Assembly (NCBI GenBank): GCA_963752605.1
Contig: CAVVYW010000006.1
Coordinates: 558,001 to 622,000 of the forward strand
Direction of reading: 5' to 3'
Length of the DNA: 64,000 nucleotides
Origin: CAVVYW01 sp963752605
GTDB taxonomy: Bacteria > Actinomycetota > Thermoleophilia > Solirubrobacterales > 70-9
The translations under genes and the position numbers were made by a program. Under the pieces are notes generated by a model. That model saw only the letters and a program-made list of their open reading frames with translations. It was not told the origin of the DNA and did no database searches. Positions 1 through 7,177 of this stretch are shown here, one piece after another. Within the stretch, counting starts at the first letter, position 1. Every line of letters begins with the position of its first letter.

Positions 1-138
1 CGTCGAGGGCGTGCTGTCCGTCCACAGCGAGAGGTAGCCGCCCACGTCGAAGCCCTCGTCGGCGATGAAAATCCCGAGCAAGACGTTCGGCACGATGAAG
101 CCGACGACGGTGAGGATCAGGAGCAGCCGCTCGGTCAC
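1..138 (-). CDS. DUF2834-like small membrane protein (partial, 3' end outside window)
   Basis: The first 46 codons of a minus-strand gene are visible, starting at a GTG at 138-136 with an AGGA motif about nine bases upstream. The translation opens VTERLLLILTVVGFIVPNVL, a hydrophobic helix followed by a GFDVGGY loop. This resembles the short DUF2834 integral membrane proteins, whose function is unknown. The gene is divergent from rpsR. The C-terminus lies beyond the window, so the family call rests on the N-terminal helix and loop only. Confidence 0.5.
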   Translation of the reverse strand, partial: MTERLLLILTVVGFIVPNVLLGIFIADEGFDVGGYLSLWTDSTPST

Positions 139-162
139 GGGCGCATCCTAAGCGCCGCCTTG

Positions 163-168
163 TACCCT
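163..168 (+). promoter_or_regulatory. -10-like hexamer TACCCT before rpsR
   Basis: TACCCT fits the TANNNT pattern and ends 13 bases before the rpsR ATG. There is no purine-rich ribosome binding site in between, so a very short leader is likely. No clear -35 element was seen. Confidence 0.35.
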
Positions 169-181
169 TCCCCGTCGATCA

Positions 182-457
182 ATGGCTCGGCAGCAACGAC
201 AGAACACGGGACCCGGCGGCGGCCGCGGCAGGCGCGGCCGGATGAGCGACCGGATGCGCCCGCGCAAGTACGCGCGCCTCAACGTCGACCACATCGACTA
301 CAAGGACCTGACCCTGCTGCGGCGCTTCATCTCGGACCGCGGCAAGACCCGCTCCCGCCGCGTCACCGGGCTCTCGCGTAGGCACCAGGAGCAGCTGGCG
401 CTCGCCGTGAAGCGGGCGCGCGAACTGGCCCTGCTGCCGTACGTCGGCGAGCGCTGA
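182..457 (+). CDS. rpsR: 30S ribosomal protein S18 (cysteine-free type)
   Basis: This 91-residue protein is small-subunit ribosomal protein S18. The C-terminal two thirds carry the family core (IDYKDLTLLRRFISDRGK, then RRVTGL and RARELALLPY). The N-terminus is a Gly/Arg-rich extension with no cysteines, so it is the zinc-independent C- form. Its TGA overlaps the ATG of rplI by one base (TGATG), which suggests translational coupling. No ssb or rpsF is seen upstream in the window, where a divergent gene sits instead. The ATG at 182 lacks a Shine-Dalgarno sequence. Confidence 0.97.
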   Translation: MARQQRQNTGPGGGRGRRGRMSDRMRPRKYARLNVDHIDYKDLTLLRRFISDRGKTRSRRVTGLSRRHQEQLALAVKRARELALLPYVGER

Positions 458-912
458 TGGCCCAGGCGGTCCTGCTCAAGGACGTCGAGGGCCTCGGCGA
501 GGCCGGCGAGGCGATCGACGTCAAGCCCGGCTACCTCCGCAACTACCTGATCCCGCGGAAGCTCGCCCAGCCTGCGACCCAGGCGTCGCTCGAGGAGGCC
601 GAGCGCCGGCGCGAGCGAGCCGAGGCGGAGGAGCAGCAGGCCGCCGAGCGAGCCGGCGAGACCGCCGAGCTGCTCTCCAAGACGGTGCTCACGATCAACC
701 ACCGGGCCGGGCCCGACGGCAAGCTGTTCGGCTCGGTCACCGCCGCGGAGATCGCCGATGCGATCCAGGCTGCTCGTGGCCTGAAGGTCGACCGCAGGAA
801 GGTGCAGCTGGAGGAGCCGATCCGCGAGACCGGGACCTACATGGTCGAGGTGGAGGTCGGCGGCGGCAGCACCGCGTCGGTCAAGACGATCGTCGCCGAG
901 GCGAAGGAGTAG
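457..912 (+). CDS. rplI: 50S ribosomal protein L9
   Basis: This 151-residue protein is large-subunit protein L9. The N-terminal RNA-binding domain shows the family pattern VLLKDVEGLGEAGEAIDVKPGY followed by RNYLIPRKLA. A long charged Glu/Arg/Ala helix (about residues 48-75) connects to the C-terminal domain with DGKLFGSVT and the ending VEVEVGG. Length matches the family. It is translationally coupled to rpsR and followed by a GC-rich hairpin and a 220-base structured leader before dnaB. Confidence 0.97.
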   Translation: MAQAVLLKDVEGLGEAGEAIDVKPGYLRNYLIPRKLAQPATQASLEEAERRRERAEAEEQQAAERAGETAELLSKTVLTINHRAGPDGKLFGSVTAAEIADAIQAARGLKVDRRKVQLEEPIRETGTYMVEVEVGGGSTASVKTIVAEAKE

Positions 913-922
913 CGCAACTAGC

Positions 923-944
923 GGGACCCGCGTCGGGGTCCTTC
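923..944 (+). terminator. hairpin after rplI, possible terminator
   Basis: GGACCC at 924-929 pairs with GGGTCC at 936-941 around a six-base loop and is followed by TTCT. The T-run is short, so it may only attenuate transcription into the dnaB leader. Confidence 0.4.
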
Positions 945-963
945 TGACCGGCTTCCATACGGA

Positions 964-1006
964 GGCCGCAAATACCCACATTGCCCTCTGCGGCCCCTCG
1001 TTGGGT
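964..1006 (+). promoter_or_regulatory. possible pseudoknot in the dnaB leader
   Basis: GGCCGCA at 964-970 pairs perfectly with TGCGGCC at 989-995. Inside the loop, ACCCA at 974-978 is complementary to TGGGT at 1002-1006 downstream, which is the layout of an H-type pseudoknot. A second fold follows at about 1022-1067, with CCGGC and GCCGG enclosing GCCC-CGTCA-GGGC. An AAGGAG at 1072-1077 is followed by no in-frame start. The 220-base interval therefore looks like a structured leader. It matches no riboswitch class I recognise. Confidence 0.4.
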
Positions 1007-1132
1007 GTGATTTTCTTGTGACTCCGGCACGGTGCAGCCCCGTCAGGGCGAGGTTTCTCCGCCGGACCCTTAAGGAGACTTGGACAAGTCGGCCTGCGGC
1101 CGATGCGCGCGTCTGCGCGGGAGAGGAATCAG

Positions 1133-3814
1133 TTGGCTACCAACGGAAAGCCCGGCATCGTCCCACCGCAGAACCTGGAGGCGGAGGAGTCGGTGCTGGG
1201 CGCGATGATGGTCTCCGAGTCGACGATCGAGCCGGTGATCCTGGACATTCGCCTGCAGGGCGAGGACTTCTACCGGGACCGGCACCGCACCATCTTCCAG
1301 GCGATCATGAGCCTCCACGAGGGCGCCAGCCCGGTGGACGTGCTCACCGTCTCCGAGGCGCTCACACAGCAGGGCGTGCTGGACCAGATCGGCGGGCGGG
1401 ACGTGGTCGCGAGCCTGGCGGCGAAGGTGCCGGCCGCCGGGAACGCCAGGCACTACGCGCGGATCGTCAAGCAGAACGCGCTGATGCGCCGCCTCGACGA
1501 GGCCGCAAAGCGGATCCAGCAGTCGGTCGTCGAGCGCGACGGCGGGCCGAGCGAGCTGGTCGAACAGGCCGAGCGGCTCCTCTTCAACGTCGCCCACGAG
1601 GAGCGCTCGACCGACTTCAGCGAGATCGGCGACATCCTCTCGGAGGAGATCGACAAACTCGAGGCGCTCTCGCGCGGCGACGCTCAGGTCACCGGAACCG
1701 AGTCGGGCTTCCGAGACCTGGATGCGCTCACCGGGGGCTTCCAGCCGGGGAACCTGATCGTGATCGCCGCGAGGCCGGCGATGGGGAAATGCCAGAGCGG
1801 CCGGACGCTCATCTACGACGCACGCACCGGAGCCCGACGGAGACTTGATGAGGTGGTCGCCTGGCATGAGGCCGGCGAGGAAATCTGGGTCGCTGCGGTG
1901 GGACCGGACCTGAAGGTCCGTCCCGCTCGGATTTCCGACGCGATCCGGAGCGGAAGGCAGATGGTCTACCGGGTCACCACGAGGCTCGGACGGACCGTGG
2001 AGGCAACTGCCAACCATCCCTTCCTGATGCTCGATGGATGGACCGAGCTGCGGGATCTGGAGCCTGGCTCCCGGATCGCCGTTCCCAGGTGGCTTCCCCG
2101 CATGAATCCCACTCGGTCTATGCCGGACCACGAAGTCGTCCTGCTGGCAGCTCTGATCGCTGACGGCTCACTGACTGGGAGCACTCCCCAGTTCACCTTC
2201 GGTCAGGACTCAGAGTTGGTCCGAACGGTCAAGGATGCCGCCGAAGCCTCCGGCGTCGGGTTCAACATCGCGCCGGACCGGCGCTACGCCTACCTCAGCT
2301 GCGGGCGCGGGTCCCACGGTAATCCCGTTACTGAGCTGTGCCAGCGGTACGGGATCTGGGGGAAGGGTTCGGACACCAAGTTCATTCCGGAGGAGATCTT
2401 CGAGCTGCCCAACCATCAGATTGCTCGCTTCCTGGCTGTCCTCTTCGGCTGCGACGGCTACGTGCATGTGACCGAACGCCTCGGGCACATCGGCTACACG
2501 ACGATCAGCGAGCGACTTGCTCGAGATGTCCAGCATCTTCTGATGCGCTTCGGGATCTGCTCATGCATCCGGACGCTGAAGCGAAAGGTCTATGAGGGAA
2601 CCGAAAAGGTCGCCCGCGAAGTGCGGGTGACGGACCAGCGCAGCCTCGCTCGATTCGCGATGATCATCCGAGTCGTCGGAAAGGAACCGGGACTCGGCAC
2701 CGTTCTCGATCGAGTCCAAACCGCCACGGCCATGACCAACGTCGATACCGCCCCTGTCGAGGTCTGGAACCGGGTACTCGCGGCCAAGGGGACCCGCTCC
2801 TGGGCAGAGGTGAGTGAAGCGGCGGGCTATGGCCGGAGTCACAACTGGCACGTCGGATCACGGGGCCTCTCTCGAGACCGCCTGCTCCAGCTGGCCGACG
2901 TACTGGGCTCGCCGGAGCTTGGCGACTTGGGCGACTCCGATATCTGGTGGGACGAGGTCGTTTCGATCGAAGAGGTCGGCGAGGAAGAGACCTATGACCT
3001 CACCGTGCCGATGCACCACAACTTCGTCGCTGACGACGTCATCGTCCACAACAGCTCGCTGGTCTGCAACATCGCCGAGAACGTCGCGCTGAAGGCCGGC
3101 AAGCCGGTGGCGCTCTTCTCGATGGAGATGTCGGAGATGGAGCTCGCGCATCGCTTCATCGCCTCGCAGGCGCGGATCTCCAGCGACAAGCTGAGGAAGG
3201 GCCGGGTGAAGAGCGAGTGGCCCAAGGTCACAGACGCCTGCCGGCGCCTGGCCGGCTCGCCGCTGTGGGTCGACGATTCGTCCGACCTGGGGATCCTCGA
3301 CTTGAGGGCCAAAGCCCGCCGCCTGCACGCGCAGGAGCGGAGCCGTGGGCACGACGGGCTCGGGCTGATCATCGTCGACTACATGCAGCTGATGCGCTCG
3401 GACGACCCCCGCGCCAACCGGGTCGAGCAGGTCGGCCAGTTCAGCCGGGGGCTGAAGATCCTCGCCCGTGAGCTCGAGGTGCCCGTGATCGGCGTCTCCC
3501 AGCTCTCGCGCGCGCCGGAACAGCGCAACCCGCCCAAGCCGATGCTCTCGGACCTGAGGGAGTCGGGTCAGATCGAGCAGGACGCCGATCTGGTCGCCTT
3601 CATCTACCGCGACGAGTACTACAACCGCGAGTCGGAGAAGCCCGGGATCGCCGACCTGCTCATCTCCAAGCACCGCAACGGGCCGGTCGGCGACATCGAG
3701 CTGGTCTTCCTGAGCCACTATCCGAAGTTCGCCGACCAGGCGCGCGACGAGAAGCCGAAGGAGCAGGCCTCGGGCGAGGGGCCGCCGATGATGGACCTGG
3801 CCGGGGAGGCGTAG
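1133..3814 (+). CDS. dnaB: Replicative DNA helicase DnaB with an intein in the P-loop
   Basis: This is the hexameric ATP-dependent 5'-3' replicative helicase. I place the start at TTG 1133 because GAGAGG lies six bases upstream. The in-frame ATG at 1103 has no ribosome binding site. The 893-residue precursor has the DnaB N-terminal domain (residues 1-100), then ARPAMGK. A 421-residue intein (220-640) interrupts the protein there, and the P-loop resumes as SSLVCNIAEN. Walker B is LIIVDYMQL near residue 744 and the H4 region follows (SDLRESGQIEQDADL). The mature helicase would be about 472 residues, normal for DnaB. The gene sits between rplI and a DnaC-like loader gene. Activity requires protein splicing, because the invariant Lys and the next Ser are separated by the intein. 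Confidence 0.97.
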   Translation: MATNGKPGIVPPQNLEAEESVLGAMMVSESTIEPVILDIRLQGEDFYRDRHRTIFQAIMSLHEGASPVDVLTVSEALTQQGVLDQIGGRDVVASLAAKVPAAGNARHYARIVKQNALMRRLDEAAKRIQQSVVERDGGPSELVEQAERLLFNVAHEERSTDFSEIGDILSEEIDKLEALSRGDAQVTGTESGFRDLDALTGGFQPGNLIVIAARPAMGKCQSGRTLIYDARTGARRRLDEVVAWHEAGEEIWVAAVGPDLKVRPARISDAIRSGRQMVYRVTTRLGRTVEATANHPFLMLDGWTELRDLEPGSRIAVPRWLPRMNPTRSMPDHEVVLLAALIADGSLTGSTPQFTFGQDSELVRTVKDAAEASGVGFNIAPDRRYAYLSCGRGSHGNPVTELCQRYGIWGKGSDTKFIPEEIFELPNHQIARFLAVLFGCDGYVHVTERLGHIGYTTISERLARDVQHLLMRFGICSCIRTLKRKVYEGTEKVAREVRVTDQRSLARFAMIIRVVGKEPGLGTVLDRVQTATAMTNVDTAPVEVWNRVLAAKGTRSWAEVSEAAGYGRSHNWHVGSRGLSRDRLLQLADVLGSPELGDLGDSDIWWDEVVSIEEVGEEETYDLTVPMHHNFVADDVIVHNSSLVCNIAENVALKAGKPVALFSMEMSEMELAHRFIASQARISSDKLRKGRVKSEWPKVTDACRRLAGSPLWVDDSSDLGILDLRAKARRLHAQERSRGHDGLGLIIVDYMQLMRSDDPRANRVEQVGQFSRGLKILARELEVPVIGVSQLSRAPEQRNPPKPMLSDLRESGQIEQDADLVAFIYRDEYYNRESEKPGIADLLISKHRNGPVGDIELVFLSHYPKFADQARDEKPKEQASGEGPPMMDLAGEA
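1790..3052 (+). mobile_element. LAGLIDADG intein inserted in dnaB
   Basis: The intein begins at Cys (CQSGRTLIYD, block A) and ends ADDVIVHN before an extein Ser. It has the TxxH block B motif (TANHPF) and the C-terminal His-Asn pair, so it should splice by the class 1 mechanism. Two LAGLIDADG-like helices, LLAALIADGSL and FLAVLFGCDGY, mark a homing endonuclease domain whose acidic residues (both Asp) are retained. A helix-rich segment (WAEVSEAAGYG to LSRDRLLQLADVLG) may help DNA recognition. The reading frame is intact over 1263 bases and third positions look less GC-rich than in the flanking exteins. Mycobacterial DnaB proteins have inteins at the same P-loop site. Confidence 0.95.
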
Positions 3815-3815
3815 C

Positions 3816-4601
3816 GTGAAGCGCCCCGAGCCCGGCTCCCGTGACGCGTGCCCGCTGGGCGCCTGCGACGGCTCCGGCTGGTTGCTGGGCCCCGAGGACG
3901 TCGCGAGGCCGTGCGAGTGTCGCGACCGGATCGTCGCCCGCGCCCGGCTACGTGGCGTCGCCTCGGTGATCCCGGCGAAGTACCGCGGCGTCTCCTTCGA
4001 CCGGCCGCCGGTGACGCAGATGAACGAGATCGTCGTCCGGCGGGTGCGCGAGTACTGCCGCTCGATCGACGAGAACCTGGAGGCGGGACGTGGCCTGTGG
4101 ATCTACGGCAGCGCCGGGACCGGGAAGACGACCCTGGCGATGCTGGTCTCGCGAATCGCGCTCGAGTCCGGGCGCTCCGTGGCGATCTACTCCCTGCCGA
4201 AGCTGCTCTCGCGGATCCGGCGCACCTACGACGCCGACGCCGGCGAGCAGTCCTACTCGGAGCTGTTCGAGCGCCTCGCCTCCGTCGACCTCCTCCACAT
4301 CGACGACCTCGGTGCCGAGAAACAGACCGAGTGGGTGCTCGAGCAGCTTTACGCCCTGGTCAACGAGCGCTACGAGGCGCGGCGGGCCCTCGTCGTCACC
4401 ACCAATCACGACGAGTCGGAGCTCGAGGAGCAGATCGGTGCGCGCGTCGTCTCCCGCCTGGCCGAGATGTGCGACACCCTGCCCCTGTTCGACGACGATC
4501 AGCGGTGGCGGGGTCCGTCCGGCATCGCGACCTCGCTCGGCGAGGGCTCGGCGGGCAGCGCCGCCCCGCTGGGCGGCGGTCTCGGCGCGCTCGACCATTA
4601 G
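3816..4601 (+). CDS. DnaC/DnaI-like AAA+ ATPase, putative helicase loader
   Basis: The start is GTG at 3816, one base after the dnaB stop, with GGGGAGG upstream. The 261-residue protein begins with a possible zinc motif (Cys12, 17, 33, 35). It continues with a P-loop GSAGTGKTT near residue 100, Walker B LLHIDDLG near 160, sensor-1 VVTTN and an arginine-rich SRLAEMC segment. That order matches DnaC, DnaI and IstB-type ATPases. Adjacency to dnaB argues for loading the helicase, not for transposition, and no istA or IS end is present. A DciA-type loader gene is also in this window, so its exact task is uncertain. Confidence 0.8.
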   Translation: MKRPEPGSRDACPLGACDGSGWLLGPEDVARPCECRDRIVARARLRGVASVIPAKYRGVSFDRPPVTQMNEIVVRRVREYCRSIDENLEAGRGLWIYGSAGTGKTTLAMLVSRIALESGRSVAIYSLPKLLSRIRRTYDADAGEQSYSELFERLASVDLLHIDDLGAEKQTEWVLEQLYALVNERYEARRALVVTTNHDESELEEQIGARVVSRLAEMCDTLPLFDDDQRWRGPSGIATSLGEGSAGSAAPLGGGLGALDH

Positions 4602-4611
4602 CAGGGGTTTT

Positions 4612-4636
4612 GGTTCACCCCCGATCCGGGTGGACC
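4612..4636 (+). repeat. 9-bp hairpin upstream of purA
   Basis: GGTTCACCC (4612-4620) pairs with GGGTGGACC (4628-4636), with one G-T pair and a seven-base loop. There is no T-run, and it lies directly upstream of the purA -10 element. It could be an operator-like palindrome as readily as an RNA hairpin. Confidence 0.35.
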
Positions 4637-4638
4637 CT

Positions 4639-4644
4639 CATAAT
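4639..4644 (+). promoter_or_regulatory. -10-like hexamer CATAAT of purA
   Basis: CATAAT ends eight bases before the purA GTG, and the gap has no ribosome binding site, so the purA transcript probably starts at or next to its start codon. No convincing -35 was seen. Confidence 0.45.
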
Positions 4645-4652
4645 CCACCGCC

Positions 4653-5963
4653 GTGCCCGGGATAGTCATAGTCGGCGCCCAGTGGGGCGATGAGGGCAAG
4701 GGAAAGGTCACCGACCTGCTCGCCGAGCAGGCGGACCTCGTCATCCGCTTCCAGGGAGGGAACAACGCCGGCCACACGATCATCCGCGACGGTGAGACCT
4801 TCAAGTTCCACCTGATCCCTTCGGGGATCCTCTATCCGGGGAAAACCTGCGCGATCGGAAACGGAGTCGTGATCGACCCTGGGGTCCTGACCGGCGAGAT
4901 CGAGGACCTGCGGCACCGCGGCATCGACGTCAGCGGCCTGCGCATCTCCGCCAACGCCCACCTGATCATGCCCTACCACGTGAAGCTCGACACGGCGGGT
5001 GAGCTGAAGCTGGGCGAGCTCGAGATCGGCACCACCCGCCGCGGGATCGGCCCCTGCTACGCGGACAAGGCGGCCCGGCTCGGCATCCGCGTCCAGGACC
5101 TGCTCGACGAGAAGATCCTGCGGAAGAAGATCATGGCCGCGATGGAGCCCAAGCAGCAGATGCTCCGGCCCTTCGCCAAGGACCCCGAGCTCGACCTGCA
5201 CACGATGACCGAGACCTACGTCACCTACGGGCACCGGCTCGAGCCCTACATCGCCGACACCGCGAAGCTCTGCTGGGACGCGCTCGACCACGACCGGACC
5301 GTGCTGTTCGAGGGCGCCCAGGGGACGATGCTCGACCTCGACCACGGGACCTATCCGTTCGTCACCTCCTCAAACCCTGTCTCGGGCGCCGCCTGCATCG
5401 GGGCCGGGGTCGGTCCCAGCGACATCGACGAGGTCTGGGGGATCGCGAAGGCCTACGCCACCAGAGTCGGCGCGGGGCCCTTCCCGACCGAGCTCCCCGA
5501 CGAGATCGGCGAGCGGCTCCGGGAGCGCGGCGGTGAGGTCGGGACGACCACCGGCAGGCCGCGCCGCACGGGCTGGCTGGATCTGGTGGCCCTGCGCTAC
5601 GCGGTCAGGCTCAACACGATGACCGCCCTGACGGTGACGAAGCTGGACGTCCTCGCCGGGATCGACCCGCTCCGGATCTGCGTTCGCTACCGCCACCCCG
5701 ACGGCGCGGTCTTCGACGAGTTTCCATACCACCAGTCGATCATCCACGCCGCCGAGCCTGAGTACGAGGAGATGCCCGGATTCGGGGAGGAGATCGGCGA
5801 CTGCCGCCGCGAGGGGGATCTCCCCAAGGAGGCCCGCGACTACCTCGCGGCCGTCAGCGACTTCCTCGGCGTCCCGGTCCGCCTGGTCGGCGTCGGCCCC
5901 GGCCGCGACCAGGTCATCTGGATGGGCAAGGAGGCCGAGCCGCGCCTCCGCGCGGCCGCCTAG
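4653..5963 (+). CDS. purA: Adenylosuccinate synthase
   Basis: PurA joins IMP and aspartate using GTP to give adenylosuccinate, the first AMP-specific purine step. The 436-residue protein has the glycine-rich loop GAQWGDEGKGKVTD at residues 8-21 with catalytic Asp and Lys. It also has the GGNNAGHT loop, the IMP-binding stretch TTRRGIGPCYADK, FEGAQGTMLD and the GTP-binding TTTGRPRRTGW. Length is typical. The GTG start follows a -10 element by eight bases with no Shine-Dalgarno sequence. It is convergent with the next gene, with zero bases between stops. Confidence 0.97.
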   Translation: MPGIVIVGAQWGDEGKGKVTDLLAEQADLVIRFQGGNNAGHTIIRDGETFKFHLIPSGILYPGKTCAIGNGVVIDPGVLTGEIEDLRHRGIDVSGLRISANAHLIMPYHVKLDTAGELKLGELEIGTTRRGIGPCYADKAARLGIRVQDLLDEKILRKKIMAAMEPKQQMLRPFAKDPELDLHTMTETYVTYGHRLEPYIADTAKLCWDALDHDRTVLFEGAQGTMLDLDHGTYPFVTSSNPVSGAACIGAGVGPSDIDEVWGIAKAYATRVGAGPFPTELPDEIGERLRERGGEVGTTTGRPRRTGWLDLVALRYAVRLNTMTALTVTKLDVLAGIDPLRICVRYRHPDGAVFDEFPYHQSIIHAAEPEYEEMPGFGEEIGDCRREGDLPKEARDYLAAVSDFLGVPVRLVGVGPGRDQVIWMGKEAEPRLRAAA

Positions 5964-6695
5964 CTACGCCAGGGCACCGGTGCTGGCGATCGCCTGCTCG
6001 CCCGTTTGGGGGATCAGCCCCTCCTCCTCGCCCTTCTCCTCGCCGCGGCGGAGCATCCGCAGCGCGAGCACGGCGGCGGCAAGGGTGGCGGTCACGCCGA
6101 GGCTCACCTGGACGCTGAGGATCCCCTCCCTGGTCCAGTAGACGTCCTCGAGGCCGAGCAGCAGCGCCGCCTCGTCCAGGGTCAACCCCGCGCCCGCTCC
6201 GAACGGGATCGCCATCGCCGCCTCGAGGCCCTCGTTCCGGGTCGTCATCCCGGCGATCCCGGAGGCGAAGGCGAGCAGAATCCCGGGGACGAAGTGGTGG
6301 ATGTGGCGCCCGCCGATCGTGACGTTGTTGCCCGGCCACCAGCCGCGCTTGATCCCCCAGGTGGAGAGACGGGCGAAGGCGAAGGCGCCGAGGAAACCCT
6401 GGAGGATGTTGAAGAGGACGGTCTCGTGGTGGGGGGTGGCGCGAACGCCCCGGCGCGCCACCTTGATCGCGTCCCGGGTGGCGAGGCCGGCGGCGTCCAC
6501 CAGGCTGTCCGGGGTCGCCGTCTGCCTGCTCTCCTGCCGCCTGCGGGCCATGCGAAGGACCTCACCGGCGATCAGCGTCCCCGCCGTGGCGATCGCCACG
6601 GCTGCGAGCGCCACCGTCATCCGCTCGGCCCGCAGCTCGTTGCGGCCGGGGGCTGGGTTCCCCCGGCGCAGCGTTCTGTTGAGAAGTCCACCCAC
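5964..6695 (-). CDS. Conserved hypothetical integral membrane protein
   Basis: This 243-residue protein is not one I can name. An N-terminal hydrophobic segment (about 27-50) is followed by a cytoplasmic linker, then several membrane segments. It carries a histidine motif (GRHIHHFVPGILLAF) near residue 130. A conserved LDEAALLLGLEDVYW stretch follows, and the tail is Glu-rich. The His cluster and the acidic LDE pair could bind a metal, but no function is established. The GTG start at 6695 follows TTTAAT by eight bases. An internal ATG at residue 26 is an alternative. Confidence 0.7.
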   Translation of the reverse strand: MGGLLNRTLRRGNPAPGRNELRAERMTVALAAVAIATAGTLIAGEVLRMARRRQESRQTATPDSLVDAAGLATRDAIKVARRGVRATPHHETVLFNILQGFLGAFAFARLSTWGIKRGWWPGNNVTIGGRHIHHFVPGILLAFASGIAGMTTRNEGLEAAMAIPFGAGAGLTLDEAALLLGLEDVYWTREGILSVQVSLGVTATLAAAVLALRMLRRGEEKGEEEGLIPQTGEQAIASTGALA

Positions 6696-6703
6696 CGCGC
6701 CGC

Positions 6704-6709
6704 ATTAAA
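6704..6709 (-). promoter_or_regulatory. -10-like hexamer TTTAAT
   Basis: Read on the minus strand, TTTAAT lies eight bases before the GTG of the membrane protein gene ending at 5964, with no Shine-Dalgarno sequence between. This suggests a leaderless transcript. Confidence 0.4.
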
Positions 6710-6764
6710 GCGACACAGAGCCGAATTCCGTAGTTCACACGGATGATTCGACCGCGGCCCTGAC

Positions 6765-6770
6765 TAGAGT
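6765..6770 (+). promoter_or_regulatory. -10-like hexamer TAGAGT
   Basis: TAGAGT fits TANNNT and ends seven bases before the ATG of a 33-codon open frame. No good -35 at standard spacing was found. Confidence 0.4.
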
Positions 6771-6777
6771 TTCTCCC

Positions 6778-6879
6778 ATGAGGAGGCTGCTCTCTCCAGT
6801 GAGCGCAGGCGTAAGCGCCGCCCGACACGTCCTCTGGTACCTCGGGTACCACTCCGGCGTCTCACGCCAGCAGCGCTAA
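6778..6879 (+). CDS. Possible 33-residue leaderless small protein
   Basis: An ATG at 6778 opens a 33-codon frame ending TAA at 6879. The peptide starts MRRLLSPVSAGVSAARHVLW and ends SGVSRQQR. It is basic, with one hydrophobic-aromatic stretch (HVLWYLGYH). Support comes from the well-placed TAGAGT hexamer seven bases upstream and the position in an otherwise empty divergent gap. I do not recognise a family, so chance cannot be excluded. It might also act as an upstream ORF for the gene at 6916. Confidence 0.35.
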   Translation: MRRLLSPVSAGVSAARHVLWYLGYHSGVSRQQR

Positions 6880-6900
6880 CCGCCGAGCCATCCCCGTCGG

Positions 6901-6906
6901 TAGGCT
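6901..6906 (+). promoter_or_regulatory. -10-like hexamer TAGGCT
   Basis: TAGGCT fits TANNNT and ends nine bases before the ATG at 6916. The intervening bases carry no ribosome binding site. Confidence 0.4.
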
Positions 6907-6915
6907 GCCCGGCCA

Positions 6916-7170
6916 ATGGGAATCCTCGCCTGGATCCTCCTCGGCCTCTTCGCCGGCACGATCGCCCGGGCGCTGATCCCGGGCCGCACGGAGCCCGGCG
7001 GTTGCATCGGGACCACGGCGATCGGGATCCTCGGCGCCCTGCTCGGCGGCTTGCTCGCGAGCGCCCTCGACATCGGCGAGATCGACGAGTTCTTTGACCT
7101 CGGCACCTGGCTGATCGCGATCGGAGGCTCGGCCCTCCTCCTCCTGGTCATCCGCACGCTCGCGCGCTAG
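6916..7170 (+). CDS. GlsB/YeaQ/YmgE family small membrane protein
   Basis: This 84-residue protein has the transglycosylase-associated (Transgly_assoc) family layout. A first helix (MGILAWILLGLFAGTIAR) leads into LIPGRTEPGG, then the glycine-zipper-like helix GTTAIGILGALLGGLLAS and a final helix ILLLVIRTLAR. Members sit in the cytoplasmic membrane and are often stress-induced, but the molecular role is unknown. It is followed after seven bases by another membrane protein gene and probably shares its transcript. Confidence 0.85.
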   Translation: MGILAWILLGLFAGTIARALIPGRTEPGGCIGTTAIGILGALLGGLLASALDIGEIDEFFDLGTWLIAIGGSALLLLVIRTLAR

Positions 7171-7177
7171 GCCCGCC

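Noticed and set aside
3816..4601. DnaC-like gene as an IS21 IstB helper
   Set aside because: No istA, inverted repeat or IS boundary is nearby, and it follows dnaB by one base with its own ribosome binding site.
4612..4636. Hairpin before purA as a terminator
   Set aside because: No T-run follows; the next bases are the probable -10 element.
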